From assembly GCF_021462825.1 (NCBI RefSeq), contig NZ_JAKEEB010000023.1, forward strand, positions 52,258 to 116,257: 64,000 nt of DNA, read 5' to 3'. The notes under the pieces were generated by a model, which saw nothing but the letters and a program-made list of their open reading frames with translations, did not search any database and was not told where the DNA came from. Position 1 is the stretch's first letter. Each line of letters opens with the position of its first letter. This DNA comes from Streptomyces glomeratus. Lineage in GTDB: Bacteria; Actinomycetota; Actinomycetes; Streptomycetales; Streptomycetaceae. The position numbers and the translations under genes were made by a program. Shown piece by piece: positions 51,543-60,326 of this stretch.

Positions 51543-52313
51543 ATGCGACAGGTCACCCGCAAGGGCCTGATGACCGTGGCGGCGGCGGCCGGCGTCCTCG
51601 CTGTCACCGGCGGCTATGCGCACGCCGACTCGGGTGCGAACGGATCGGCCGCGGGCTCGCCCGGTGTGCTGTCCGGCAACACCGTCCAGGTTCCCGTGCA
51701 CGTCCCGGTGAACGTCTGCGGAAACACCGTTAACGTGATCGGGCTGCTCAACCCGGCGGCGGGCAACGCGTGCGCCAACACCGGCGGCGCGCACACCGGC
51801 GGCGGCTCCCACGCGGGCGGTCACACCGGTGGCTCGCCCGGCGTCGGCTCCGGCAACACCGTCCAGGTGCCGGTGGACGTGCCGGTCAACGTCTGCGGCA
51901 ACAGCGTGAACGTGGTCGGAATCGGCAACGGCGCGCTGGGCGACCACTGCGCCAACACCGGCGGCGGTCACCCGACGACCCCGCCCGGCGGCGGTCACCA
52001 GCCCCCTCCGGGCGGCGGTGGCACCACGCCTCCCGGCGGTGGCGGTACGACGCCCCCCGGCGGGGGCGGCAGCACGCCCGGCACGCCGGGACACCCCGGT
52101 CAGCCGGGGCACCCCGGCACGTCCCATCACCCGGGCGGCGGTGGCTCCCAGCACGTCAGCCACCCCGGCGGGGTCTCCCTCACCCGGCCCGCGGGCAGCG
52201 CCCAGCTCGCCCACACCGGCAGTGACCTGCCGCTCGGCCTGCTGGCACCGGCGAGCGCAGGTGCCCTGCTCGGCGGCGCGCTGCTCTACCGCAGGGCACG
52301 CGCGAGGGCGTAA
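51543..52313 (+). CDS. chpC: Long chaplin ChpC with sortase signal
   Basis: A 256-aa cell-wall-anchored chaplin. After a signal peptide (to about residue 28) come two chaplin domains, each with two Cys (VPVNVCGNTVNVIG / GNACANT and VPVNVCGNSVNVVG / GDHCANT). A Pro/Gly/Thr-rich spacer of repeated TTPPGGGG follows. The end carries LAHTG, a membrane helix and RRARARA, the sortase sorting signal of class E substrates. It likely arose by domain duplication and forms a pair with chpH. Expression during aerial growth is expected from the family. Confidence 0.96.
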   Translation: MRQVTRKGLMTVAAAAGVLAVTGGYAHADSGANGSAAGSPGVLSGNTVQVPVHVPVNVCGNTVNVIGLLNPAAGNACANTGGAHTGGGSHAGGHTGGSPGVGSGNTVQVPVDVPVNVCGNSVNVVGIGNGALGDHCANTGGGHPTTPPGGGHQPPPGGGGTTPPGGGGTTPPGGGGSTPGTPGHPGQPGHPGTSHHPGGGGSQHVSHPGGVSLTRPAGSAQLAHTGSDLPLGLLAPASAGALLGGALLYRRARARA

Positions 52314-52440
52314 GGCGCCGGACACAAGGGGGAGAGCGCCGACCGTCGCAGGGCATGCGCAGGCGGCGACAGGCGTCGCCCGCGGTGGACGAGGCGCGGC
52401 ACAGCGCATCGAAACACGGCGCTCTTCCCCCATGGCGCAC

Positions 52441-52486
52441 CTGAAACGGACCGGGCCCCGCAGACGCGGGGCCCGGTCCGTTTCAG
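52441..52486. terminator. Very long perfect terminator hairpin
   Basis: Perfect 21-bp stem (arms 52441-52461 and 52466-52486, ending CCCCGC / GCGGGG) around the loop AGAC. It lies between the convergent chpC and DUF5703 genes and should stop transcription both ways. It has no strong T tract. Confidence 0.85.
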
Positions 52487-52497
52487 CCGCCTTCACT

Positions 52498-52686
52498 TCA
52501 CCACGTGGCACGCACCTGGCGGATGATCCGCCGGCGCAACCGCACCCTGCGGCTGCCGTCCCGCAGCAGGCTAAGTCGGTCCAGCTCCCAGTGTCCGTAC
52601 TCGGCATGGTCCGTCAGCAGACGTGTTGCGTCCTTGCGGGAGACCCCGCGCGGCACGTACACGTCGACAAATTCGTATTCCGGCAT
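52498..52686 (-). CDS. DUF5703 small protein
   Basis: A 62-aa basic protein, MPEYEFVDVYVPRGVSRKDA then HAEYGHWELDRLSLLRDG and an arginine-rich end. It is a short conserved actinobacterial family of unknown function, found at the same place beside chpC in S. coelicolor. The ATG is the only sensible start. It is divergent from the next hypothetical gene by 47 bases. Confidence 0.8.
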   Translation of the reverse strand: MPEYEFVDVYVPRGVSRKDATRLLTDHAEYGHWELDRLSLLRDGSRRVRLRRRIIRQVRATW

Positions 52687-52733
52687 CGCATCTATTGTGC
52701 GGGCTGGGGCCCGGTACGGATAGCGTCTGCACT

Positions 52734-53438
52734 ATGTCTGATGCTGCGCAGCCCACCGCTGCCGAGGTACGTGCCGCCGCCGAGGCGGTCAAGACCGCGC
52801 TCGACCGCCACCTGGCCGCGGTCGAGCGCCGGACGGGTGAGGACGACCCGGCCGTCTACGAGGCGTTCAACGAGCTGGCCGCGGCGGCCGAGGAGTACGA
52901 CGAACTGCTTTACGACCGCTACGACGAGGTCACGCCTTTCGAGATCCCCGGCGCGGAGGACGCACTTCCGCCGTACACGGGCCCCGAGGAACCGAACGCG
53001 CTGAGCGTGCTGATCCGCCGGGACTACGCGGTGGCCGAGCCGCAGCGGCTGCTGGCGCAGGCGCGGCGCGTGGAGGACGCGGACGAGGAAGGCACGCCGG
53101 AGTCGTCTGCCGGCACCGTCCACGGCGCGCTCGGTGTGCTCTTCGGCGAATTCGAACCGGATGAGATCGCCTCCCGGCACAAGGACTTCGGCCTGGAGGA
53201 GGGGGACTCCACCCTGTGGGTGACGGCCGCCGACGAACCGGCGGAGCCGGGGGAATGGCTGGAGACGCCCTTCGAGCAGGTCGATCCGCAGCGGGTCGTC
53301 TGCCGCTTCGACGTCAGCTCGGTCTTCGACGACGAGCCGGACGACGACGATGTGGAGGAGGACCTCGGCCTCGGTCCGGAGCTGCGCGGCGGGCTGGACG
53401 ACGACGAGGACCTGGAGCCGCTGGACGCCGAACGCTAG
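52734..53438 (+). CDS. Conserved acidic hypothetical protein
   Basis: A 234-aa soluble acidic protein with no domain I can name. It begins MSDAAQPTAAEVRAAAEAVK, has a helical first third (EEYDELLYDRYDEVTPFEIP) and a compact middle with IRRDYAVAEPQRLLAQARRVED, and ends in a run of Asp/Glu. The ATG has no ribosome binding site, and TAGCGT ends seven bases upstream, suggesting a leaderless transcript. It is conserved at this position in streptomycetes as far as I know. Confidence 0.72.
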   Translation: MSDAAQPTAAEVRAAAEAVKTALDRHLAAVERRTGEDDPAVYEAFNELAAAAEEYDELLYDRYDEVTPFEIPGAEDALPPYTGPEEPNALSVLIRRDYAVAEPQRLLAQARRVEDADEEGTPESSAGTVHGALGVLFGEFEPDEIASRHKDFGLEEGDSTLWVTAADEPAEPGEWLETPFEQVDPQRVVCRFDVSSVFDDEPDDDDVEEDLGLGPELRGGLDDDEDLEPLDAER

Positions 53439-53456
53439 GTCATACCAGGCGGGGAA

Positions 53457-53501
53457 GGGTGGCGGTGCCGTACGGCCGAAGGCCCTACGGCACCGCCACC
53501 C
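53457..53501. terminator. Bidirectional terminator hairpin
   Basis: Perfect 16-bp stem GGGTGGCGGTGCCGTA / TACGGCACCGCCACCC, continued inward by GGCC-GAA-GGCC after one C-C mismatch. It lies between the convergent hypothetical gene and the RecD2-like gene. Confidence 0.85.
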
Positions 53502-53507
53502 GGCCCC

Positions 53508-55889
53508 TCATTCCTCGGCCGCCGGCACCTGAGGCCGGAGCAGTACGGCCAGGCGGGTGGTCCGTGGCCTGGCCGGGACCTCGGCCACGGCCCGCGGCAG
53601 GGCCTGCTCCACTCCGTGCACCACGGACAGATGGCGGACCGCCCGGCCGAAGGCCGTGTACACCCAGGGCCGGCTCAGGGACTGAGCGGCGTCGCCGGGC
53701 AGCACCACCACGGCCGCGGGCCAGCGCAGCCCCACCGCCTGGTGCGCGGTCAGCGCCCAGCCGTGACGCACGGACTGCTCCACCCGCTCCCTGGGTACGA
53801 CCACGGCGGTGCCGGCGCACTCCAGATGCAGGCCCTCCGCGTCCGCCGTCACCACGCGGCCCGGGAGCGCACGACCCGGCACGGGGGAGTAGACGATCCT
53901 GTCCCCCGGGTCGAAGCCGCCGAAGCGGCCGGGACCAGGGTTCAGCCGCTCCTTGAGGGCCGCGTTCAGCGCCCGCGTGCCGGCCGCGCCACCGTGCCCC
54001 GGTGTGATCACCTGCGTCTCCTCGGAGGGAACGCCGATCGCGCGCGGCACCGAGTCCGCGACCAGCTGAACGGTCCGGTGCACGGCCTCGCCGGCGTCCC
54101 GGACCGGCACGATCACCACCTCCTTGCCGGGCGCGTCGACCTGCGGAAGCTCACCGAAACCGATCGCGGAGACCAACTCGCCGAGCGGCCCGGGATCGGG
54201 GGTCCGGGAGACGATCTGCGGGCACACACGGGCGGCGAGCAGATCGGCGAACACCCGTCCGGGCCCGGCCGACCACAGCACGTTCGGGTCACCGCTGAGC
54301 ACCAGGCGGGCCCCGTCCGGCAGCGACTCGACGAGCAGCGCCGCCGCCTCGACGTCCAGCTGGGGCGCGTCCAGCACGATGAGCAGGTCCAGGTCCAGCG
54401 CACCGTCGGCGTCCCGCCCGGGGCCTTCGGCTCCGGACAGCAGACCCGCCACCGTGGCGAGCGGCGCGTGCGCCTGTTGCTCCGGGGCGTCCGTCGGGCC
54501 GAGCCGTGCGAGCAGCGCGGCGAACGCCTCCCGTCCGGCCGGGCCGTGCGTGGCGGCCCAGGCGCGCGCACCGAGCCGGTGCGCCTCGCGCAGCAGCGTG
54601 GCCGGCTCGACGCGGGAGGCTTCCCCGCCGGTGTGCAGCACCAGTCCGTGACCCGCGGCCGCGCGGATCAGCTCCGCCGCCGAGCCCTGCGCCGAGCCGG
54701 CCGCCCGCTCCCAGTCCTCGGCTGAGCCGCCCTCCTTCGGCGCGGAGCCGACCAGCCGGGCCAGTCCGTCGGCGAGGCTCTCCTCCGCGAGCGCATACCG
54801 CTCCAGGCCGATCAGCGCGCGGACCGGCCGGTCCTCGCCGTCCTCGTCACCGCCCCGGGTGTCGGTCTCCAGCGCGTCCTGGAACACGAGAGCCTCACCC
54901 TCGGCGATCGTGCTGCGCACCGCCGTCTCCGGGTCCGGCACCGAGCGCTGCGCCAGCGCGGCGTGAAGAGCGGGGAGCTCCAGCGCCGTGTGTCCGGCCA
55001 CGGCCGCCTGCTCCAGCAGCCAGACCGTCACCGCGCGCGCCCGCCGCTCGTCGTCCGGCCGGCACTCGGCGCCGAGCAGGGCCCGGGCGAACCCGTCCGC
55101 CTGCTCGGGCCGCACCCCGGGGACCCGCAGCAGCAGCCAGGGGTCCGCCCGCAGACGCGCGTCCACGCCTTCGCCGAGGGCCGCGGCGGCCTGGGGCGCC
55201 AGGGCTTCGGGCGCACCGCCCTCGGCCAGCACGGCCCGAACGGCCGAGACGGCCTCCGCGTCGGGGGCCGCCGGGGCCGCCGGGGGTGCCTCGGGCCGGG
55301 TGCGCCGCACGGGCTCGGGGGTGGGACGGCGCGGGGCGGGAGCCGGCTCGCTGAAGGCACTGGGCACCGGCTTCGCGCCGCTCTCCACGGCCCGCACGGC
55401 CGCGAGCAGGTCGGCGGCCTTCCCGCTGAGCTTCCCGCCGGCCTCGATCGGCCCCTTCTTCTCCGCCTTGCGCCGCTCGATCCGTTCCCGCTCCAACCGC
55501 TGGGCGGCCAGCTCGGCCTCGGCCTCCGACCTCTGGGACGAGCCACCGTCGCCGTCGTCCGCGCCGGCCGCACCACTGCCGCCGTCGTCCGCGTCGGCCG
55601 CATCACTGTCACGGTCACCTGCGTCGGCCGCTTCACTGTTACGGTCACCCGCGTCGGCCGCACCACTGCCGCCGTCGTCCGCGTCGGCCGTATCACCGTC
55701 ACGGTCACCCGCGTCGGCCCTGTCACCGTCACGGTCGTCCACCCCGGCCGCCCCACTGGCGCCGTCGTCCGCGCCCACCGCCGAACCGCCCGCGCCGGCG
55801 GCCGTGGCTTCGCCCGCCCCGGTCCCGGCCTCGTCGGCCGGTTCCCCCGGAGGGGAGGCCGTCTCCGTGGTTTCCGGGTCCGTGCTCAC
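53508..55889 (-). CDS. RecD2-like helix-hairpin-helix protein with degenerate ATPase motifs
   Basis: A 793-aa protein with the overall order of RecD2 helicases: helix-hairpin-helix region (WLLLRVPGVRPEQADGFARALLG), an ATPase-like core, and a C-terminal SH3/UvrD-like region (ALTAHQAVGLRWPAAVVVLPG). However, the expected P-loop GxxGxGK(T/S) is replaced by HTGGEASRV, and Walker B DEA is DAP in LLIVLDAPQLD. It is probably not an active helicase. The first ~110 residues are Asp/Gly/Ala decapeptide repeats. The GTG overlaps the aldo/keto reductase stop (GTGA). Confidence 0.75.
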   Translation of the reverse strand: MSTDPETTETASPPGEPADEAGTGAGEATAAGAGGSAVGADDGASGAAGVDDRDGDRADAGDRDGDTADADDGGSGAADAGDRNSEAADAGDRDSDAADADDGGSGAAGADDGDGGSSQRSEAEAELAAQRLERERIERRKAEKKGPIEAGGKLSGKAADLLAAVRAVESGAKPVPSAFSEPAPAPRRPTPEPVRRTRPEAPPAAPAAPDAEAVSAVRAVLAEGGAPEALAPQAAAALGEGVDARLRADPWLLLRVPGVRPEQADGFARALLGAECRPDDERRARAVTVWLLEQAAVAGHTALELPALHAALAQRSVPDPETAVRSTIAEGEALVFQDALETDTRGGDEDGEDRPVRALIGLERYALAEESLADGLARLVGSAPKEGGSAEDWERAAGSAQGSAAELIRAAAGHGLVLHTGGEASRVEPATLLREAHRLGARAWAATHGPAGREAFAALLARLGPTDAPEQQAHAPLATVAGLLSGAEGPGRDADGALDLDLLIVLDAPQLDVEAAALLVESLPDGARLVLSGDPNVLWSAGPGRVFADLLAARVCPQIVSRTPDPGPLGELVSAIGFGELPQVDAPGKEVVIVPVRDAGEAVHRTVQLVADSVPRAIGVPSEETQVITPGHGGAAGTRALNAALKERLNPGPGRFGGFDPGDRIVYSPVPGRALPGRVVTADAEGLHLECAGTAVVVPRERVEQSVRHGWALTAHQAVGLRWPAAVVVLPGDAAQSLSRPWVYTAFGRAVRHLSVVHGVEQALPRAVAEVPARPRTTRLAVLLRPQVPAAEE
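55554..55793. repeat. Eight 30-bp tandem repeats encoding acidic decapeptides
   Basis: Units of exactly 30 bases begin at 55554, 55584, 55614, 55644, 55674, 55704, 55734 and 55764 (the last degenerate). On the minus strand they encode variants of DAGDRDSDAA and DADDGGSGAA within the RecD2-like protein. Two unit types alternate, so the array probably grew by duplication of unit pairs. Confidence 0.85.
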
Positions 55890-56881
55890 AGCGTGCTCCA
55901 GTCGTGATCGGGATAGCGGTGCACCGGGGCCGACACATCGTCCAGCGCCCGGCAGATCTCGTCAGGAAGACTAAGCGTCTCCACTGACAACGCCGCCGTG
56001 AGCTGCTGTGCGTTGCGCGCACCGACGATCGGCGCGACGACCCCCGGCCGGTCGCGGACCCAGGCGAGCGCCACCTGGAGCGGTGTCGCGGAGAGCCCGT
56101 CGGCGGCCGTCTGCACCGCGTCCACGATGCTGCTCGCCGTGTCGTCGAGGTAGGGCGCGACGAAGGGGGCCATGTGCTCCGACGCCCCGCGCGAGTCGGG
56201 CGGCGTCGCATGACGGTACTTGCCGGTGAGCACCCCCCGGCCCAGGGGAGAGGACGGCAGCAGCCCGACGCCCAGGTCCAGGGCGGCCGGCAGCACCTCG
56301 CGCTCCACGCCCCGCTGGAGCAGCGAGTACTCCATCTGCGTGCTGGCGATCCGGGTCCGGACCCCCGGCGCCGTCAGCTGCCATGTCGCCGCCTTCGCGA
56401 GCTGCCAGCCGCAGAAGTTGGACAGGCCCGCATACCGTGCCCGGCCACTGGAGACGGCCAGGTCGAGCGCCCCCAGGGTCTCCTCCAGGGGGGTGTACGG
56501 GTCGAAGGCATGGAGGTGCCACACGTCGACATGGTCCGTGCCGAGGCGGGCGAGCGAGGCGTCCAGCGCGGCGAGCAGATGGCCGCGTGAGCCGTCGAAA
56601 CGACGGTCGGGGTCGGGCACGCTCCCCGCCTTCGTCGAGACGACCAGGTCCCGGCGCGGGACGAGACCGTCCATCAGCCGTCCGAGCAGATACTCGGCCT
56701 CCCCGTCCCCGTACACGTCCGCCGTGTCGACGAGGGTTCCGCCCGCCTCCCAGAACACCTTCAACTGCTCCGCGGCGTCGTGCTCGTCCGTGTCCCGCCC
56801 CCATGTCAGGGTGCCGAGTCCGATGCGGGACACACGAAGGCCGGTACGGCCGAGATGCCTCTGCTCCATGGACGCCGACAT
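55886..56881 (-). CDS. Aldo/keto reductase family oxidoreductase
   Basis: NADPH-type aldo/keto reductase of 331 aa. The catalytic tetrad is visible as Asp and Tyr in DTADVYGDGEAEYLLG, Lys in VVSTKAG and His in VDVWHLHAFD, and the cofactor end is VVAPIVGARNAQQL. Starts at 56881 (MSASMEQ) or 56869 (MEQRHLGRTG) are possible; neither has a clear ribosome binding site. It is co-translated with the RecD2-like gene downstream. Substrate is unknown. Confidence 0.9.
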   Translation of the reverse strand: MSASMEQRHLGRTGLRVSRIGLGTLTWGRDTDEHDAAEQLKVFWEAGGTLVDTADVYGDGEAEYLLGRLMDGLVPRRDLVVSTKAGSVPDPDRRFDGSRGHLLAALDASLARLGTDHVDVWHLHAFDPYTPLEETLGALDLAVSSGRARYAGLSNFCGWQLAKAATWQLTAPGVRTRIASTQMEYSLLQRGVEREVLPAALDLGVGLLPSSPLGRGVLTGKYRHATPPDSRGASEHMAPFVAPYLDDTASSIVDAVQTAADGLSATPLQVALAWVRDRPGVVAPIVGARNAQQLTAALSVETLSLPDEICRALDDVSAPVHRYPDHDWSTL

Positions 56882-57106
56882 TACTGGCCGGAACTGGCCG
56901 CGTGGGGGCCTGTGGACAACCGATTTCCCCAGTCCCCGCGGTGATTCCGCTTGCCCCGCCCTCCACGCGCTCCACGAGGAGGACCGGCGCCCCGTGCCCG
57001 GAAGCGTCGCCGCGCGCACCCCGGCTCCCGCCACGACGCGCCCCACCGCCGGGCGCCGCTCTGCCCTCCGGGCGCACTCCGCGCTAAGGTCTGCGCACAA
57101 GGGACG

Positions 57107-57120
57107 TTACTGATCGGTAA
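57107..57120. promoter_or_regulatory. Palindrome upstream of the F420-type oxidoreductase
   Basis: TTACTGATCGGTAA is a 14-bp near-perfect palindrome ending 12 bases before the ATG; TAAGGT at about 57085-57090 may be the -10 element. It could be an operator, but no regulator gene is adjacent. Confidence 0.4.
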
Positions 57121-57132
57121 GGGGAATCGGCC

Positions 57133-58188
57133 ATGCAGCTCGGGATCAACCTCGGCTACTGGGGCGCCGGAATGGACGCGGACAACCTCGCCGTGGCCCA
57201 GGAGGCCGACCGGCTCGGCTACGCGGTGTGCTGGGCCGCCGAGGCCTACGGCTCCGACGCGGCCACCGTGCTCTCCTGGGTCGCCGCCCAGACCGAGCGC
57301 ATCGACGTCGGCTCCGCGATCTTCCAGATCCCGGCCCGCCAGCCCGCGATGACCGCGATGACGGCCGCCACCCTCGACTCGCTCTCCGGCGGCCGCTTCC
57401 GCCTCGGCCTCGGCGTGTCCGGGCCGCAGGTCTCCGAGGGCTGGTACGGCGTCAAGTTCGACAAGCCGCTGTCCCGCACCCGGGAGTACGTGGAGATCGT
57501 ACGCAGGGCGATGACGCGGGAGCGGCTGTCGTACGAGGGCGAGCACTGGACCCTCCCGCTGCCCGGCGGCCCCGGTAAGCCGATCAAGCTCACCGTGCAC
57601 CCGCAGCGCGAGCACATCCCGCTCTACATCGCCGCGATCGGCCCCAAGAACCTGGAGCAGACCGGTGAGATCGCCGACGGGGCCCTGCTCATCTTCCCCT
57701 CGGCCGACCACCTCGAGGAGACCGCGATCCGGTATCTGCGCGCCGGACGCGAGAAGGCGGGCAAGACCCTCGACGGCTTCGACGTCTGCCCCACGCTCCC
57801 GCTCTCGGTCGGTGACGACAAGGACGTGACGGCCCTCGCCGACACCTTCCGCCCCTACACCGCCCTCTACGTCGGCGGCATGGGCAGCCGCCAGCAGAAC
57901 TTCTACAACCAGCTCGCCCAGCGCATGGGGTACGAGAAGGCCGCCGCCGAGATCCAGGACAAGTACCTGTCCGGCGACAAGGAGGGCGCCGCGGCCGCCG
58001 TCCCGCACGAGCTGATCGACCGGACCACCCTCCTGGGTTCCGTGGACCGCATCGCCGACCGGATGAAGGCCTACGCCGAGGCCGGCGTCACCACGCTCAC
58101 GCTGGCTCCCGCGGGCTTCACCCTGGAGGAGCGGATCGCCTCCCTCCGGGCGGGATCCGACGCCATGGAGCGAGCCGGGCTCGCGTAA
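57133..58188 (+). CDS. LLM-class F420-dependent oxidoreductase
   Basis: Luciferase-like monooxygenase-fold enzyme of 351 aa, of the subgroup that uses coenzyme F420. Family blocks are the N-terminal LGINLGYWGAGMDADNL, GSAIFQIPARQPAMTAMTA, LSGGRFRLGLGVSGPQVSEGWYGV and PLYIAAIGPKNLEQTGEIADG. AAGGGG precedes the ATG. It would catalyse hydride transfer with reduced F420; the substrate is unknown. Confidence 0.9.
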   Translation: MQLGINLGYWGAGMDADNLAVAQEADRLGYAVCWAAEAYGSDAATVLSWVAAQTERIDVGSAIFQIPARQPAMTAMTAATLDSLSGGRFRLGLGVSGPQVSEGWYGVKFDKPLSRTREYVEIVRRAMTRERLSYEGEHWTLPLPGGPGKPIKLTVHPQREHIPLYIAAIGPKNLEQTGEIADGALLIFPSADHLEETAIRYLRAGREKAGKTLDGFDVCPTLPLSVGDDKDVTALADTFRPYTALYVGGMGSRQQNFYNQLAQRMGYEKAAAEIQDKYLSGDKEGAAAAVPHELIDRTTLLGSVDRIADRMKAYAEAGVTTLTLAPAGFTLEERIASLRAGSDAMERAGLA

Positions 58189-58233
58189 CCGGCCAAGGGA
58201 TCTCCCCGGAGGGGGCTTCACACAGAGGTCTCC

Positions 58234-58276
58234 ACGGCCGTGGTGGGGGCTCGGGGGTCCTCCCCGCCACGGCCGT
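58234..58276 (+). terminator. Terminator hairpin after the F420-type oxidoreductase
   Basis: ACGGCCGTGG pairs with CCACGGCCGT, continued by a wobble pair and GGGG/CCCC, a stem of about 15 bp, 46 bases after the stop codon. Confidence 0.7.
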
Positions 58277-58310
58277 CACGGGGAACAACGCTTCGGCGGG
58301 CCCCCGGTTA

Positions 58311-58332
58311 CGCCCGGGCCCGGGCCCGGGCG
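58311..58332. repeat. 22-bp perfect GC palindrome
   Basis: CGCCCGGGCCC followed by its exact reverse complement, in the gap before the ferritin-like gene. Probably a compositional or structural element; no role is clear. Confidence 0.5.
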
Positions 58333-58430
58333 TCCTTCGTTCGGCCGAGTCCTCCCCCCATACGTGTTGCCGCACCTCTGGCGCCCCACTTGACTCGTTC
58401 TTTGCGGACCCCTGCAGAGAGGCGTCAGTG

Positions 58431-59222
58431 ATGCTTTCGGTCAAGAGCCTGTTCCAGGAGATCTTCGACAACGACGAGTCGTTCCGGCTCTTCTGCTCCA
58501 TAGCCGCCGGCGGTGAGTCCCAGGGCGGCTGGGAGAACGGCCGCATCGCCGCACTCGTGCCGGCCGAAGAGCGCCGGCTCGCGCCCAGGATCAGCAGGCA
58601 CGGCGCCGACGAGGACAAACACGGGCGTATCTTCCGCGCGCTGCTGAGCAAGCGCGGACTCGAGCCCGTCCGGGTACCTCCCGAGACGGACTACACGATG
58701 CTCCTGGAGAAGCACGGCATCGGGCTAGCCCACGAGAGGCTGAAAGGCGACCGGACGCTGACCGTGGAGGACATCGTCACCTATCTGGCCCACAGCAGGG
58801 TCACCGAGCAGCGTGCCTCCGAGCAGATGGAGCTGCTGTGCAGGCACTTCGGCGACCACCCCGAGGTGGGCCGCGCGATCCGGATGATCTCCAGGGACGA
58901 GGACAGCCACCTCGCCTACTGCCACGAGGAGCTGCTGCGTCTCGTGCGCGCCGGACACGGCCACGCCGTCCGGCGGACGCTGCGCGAGTGCGCGCTGGCC
59001 GAGATCCGTGTCCACCGGGACGTCAGCCTCGCCGTGATGGCCCGCATGGGGCGGATCCTGCGCTGGCCGAAGGCCAAGTCCGCCCTGCTCGCGGCCGCCA
59101 TCCACGCGACGTACTGCTACGAGCGCGCCAGCGGGTGGCGCCGCATGGTGTCGCTGAGGACGCCGGAACTCCGCGACGCCCTGGGCGGCGCCGCGGGCGC
59201 TACATCCAGCCCCGCCGCTTGA
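58431..59222 (+). CDS. Ferritin-like domain protein
   Basis: A helical protein of 263 aa with the diiron pattern of ferritin-like proteins: ExxH in DEDKHGRIF and again in DEDSHLAYCHEE, plus EQRASEQME. It would bind two iron ions in a four-helix bundle. The ATG at 58431 or the GTG three bases earlier may start it, behind GAGAGG. Its 3' end overlaps the convergent CorA gene by 23 bases. Whether it stores iron or is an oxidase is not clear. Confidence 0.78.
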   Translation: MLSVKSLFQEIFDNDESFRLFCSIAAGGESQGGWENGRIAALVPAEERRLAPRISRHGADEDKHGRIFRALLSKRGLEPVRVPPETDYTMLLEKHGIGLAHERLKGDRTLTVEDIVTYLAHSRVTEQRASEQMELLCRHFGDHPEVGRAIRMISRDEDSHLAYCHEELLRLVRAGHGHAVRRTLRECALAEIRVHRDVSLAVMARMGRILRWPKAKSALLAAAIHATYCYERASGWRRMVSLRTPELRDALGGAAGATSSPAA

Positions 59223-60207
59223 ACAACCGGTACAGCAGAACCTCCAGGGCCGCCATCACCAGGATCACCGCCGGGTACGCCGCCACCCAGTGCAGCTCCG
59301 GCATGTGGTCGAAGTTCATGCCGTAGATCCCCGCGATCATCGTCGGAACCGCGGCCATCGCCGCCCACGCCGAGATCTTCCGCATGTCGTCGTTCTGCCG
59401 GACGCTCATCTGGGCCAGATGCGCCGACAGCACGTCGGACACCAGCCGGTCCAGGGCCTCCACGGACTCGTTCACCCGGGTCAGATGGTCGAGGACGTCC
59501 CGGAAGAAGGGCCGCGACTTCTCCTGAACGAACGGCACCGCCGCACCGACCATCCCCTGCCCCGCCAGCCGGGCCAGCGGCGGCGCCAGCGGGAGCGTCG
59601 CCCGCCGGAACTCCAGGACCTGCCGCTTGAAGGTGTAGATCCGCGACGCCGTGTGCCGGGAACCCCCGGACGACGGCGAGAAGACCTCCGCCTCCAGCTC
59701 CTCCAGGTCGGTCCCCAGTTCGGTCGCCACTTCCAGGTAGTGATCGACGACGGAGTCCGCGATGGAGTACAGCACCCCCGTCGGCCCGTGCCGCAGCATC
59801 TCCGGCTGCTCCTCCAGATGACGGCGGATGGAACCGAGCGGCATGTCCTCGCCGTGGCGCACGGTGACCACGAAGGAGTCGCCGAGGAAGACCATCAACT
59901 CGCCGGTACTGACGGTGTCGCTGTGAGGCTCGTACGACACCGGCTTGAACACCATGAACAGCGCGTCCTCGTACACCTCCAGCTTGGGCCGCTGGTGCGC
60001 CTTCAAGGCGTCCTCCACGGCCAGCGGATGAAGCCCGAACTCCTCCGTCACCAGGTCGAACTCTTTCTCCGTCGGCTCGTACAGGCCGATCCACAAGAAG
60101 GTGTCCCCCGCGGCGCGTGCCTCCTGAAGCGCGTCGGAGAGGTCCTCGGGCCCCTCCGTCCGGCGCCCGTCGCGATATATGGCGCAGTCGACGATCACGG
60201 GGAGCAT
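59200..60207 (-). CDS. corA: CorA family magnesium/divalent cation transporter
   Basis: A 335-aa cation channel with a large cytoplasmic N-terminal part (HPLAVEDALKAHQRPKLEVYED), a long helix and two C-terminal membrane segments. The signature YGMNFDHMPEL lies just after the first. The ATG at 60207 has GGGAG close by; an in-frame ATG at 60234 is an alternative. It converges with the ferritin-like gene. Magnesium is the family substrate, with cobalt or zinc possible. Confidence 0.9.
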   Translation of the reverse strand: MLPVIVDCAIYRDGRRTEGPEDLSDALQEARAAGDTFLWIGLYEPTEKEFDLVTEEFGLHPLAVEDALKAHQRPKLEVYEDALFMVFKPVSYEPHSDTVSTGELMVFLGDSFVVTVRHGEDMPLGSIRRHLEEQPEMLRHGPTGVLYSIADSVVDHYLEVATELGTDLEELEAEVFSPSSGGSRHTASRIYTFKRQVLEFRRATLPLAPPLARLAGQGMVGAAVPFVQEKSRPFFRDVLDHLTRVNESVEALDRLVSDVLSAHLAQMSVRQNDDMRKISAWAAMAAVPTMIAGIYGMNFDHMPELHWVAAYPAVILVMAALEVLLYRLFKRRGWM

Positions 60208-60313
60208 TCTCCCGTTCGCCGGTCCCACCCGCATACGGGGGCCTGTCTGCCCCTTCCGCCCGCGTGCGCCCGGCCGTCACCGTTGCCCCGGCCCGGGCCG
60301 GGAGGCGTCCCCG

Positions 60314-60319
60314 TACGCT
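60314..60319 (+). promoter_or_regulatory. -10 element of a probably leaderless phosphatase transcript
   Basis: TACGCT ends seven bases before the phosphatase ATG, with no ribosome binding site in between. It has the same layout as before gntR and mshC. Confidence 0.4.
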
Positions 60320-60326
60320 GGACGGC

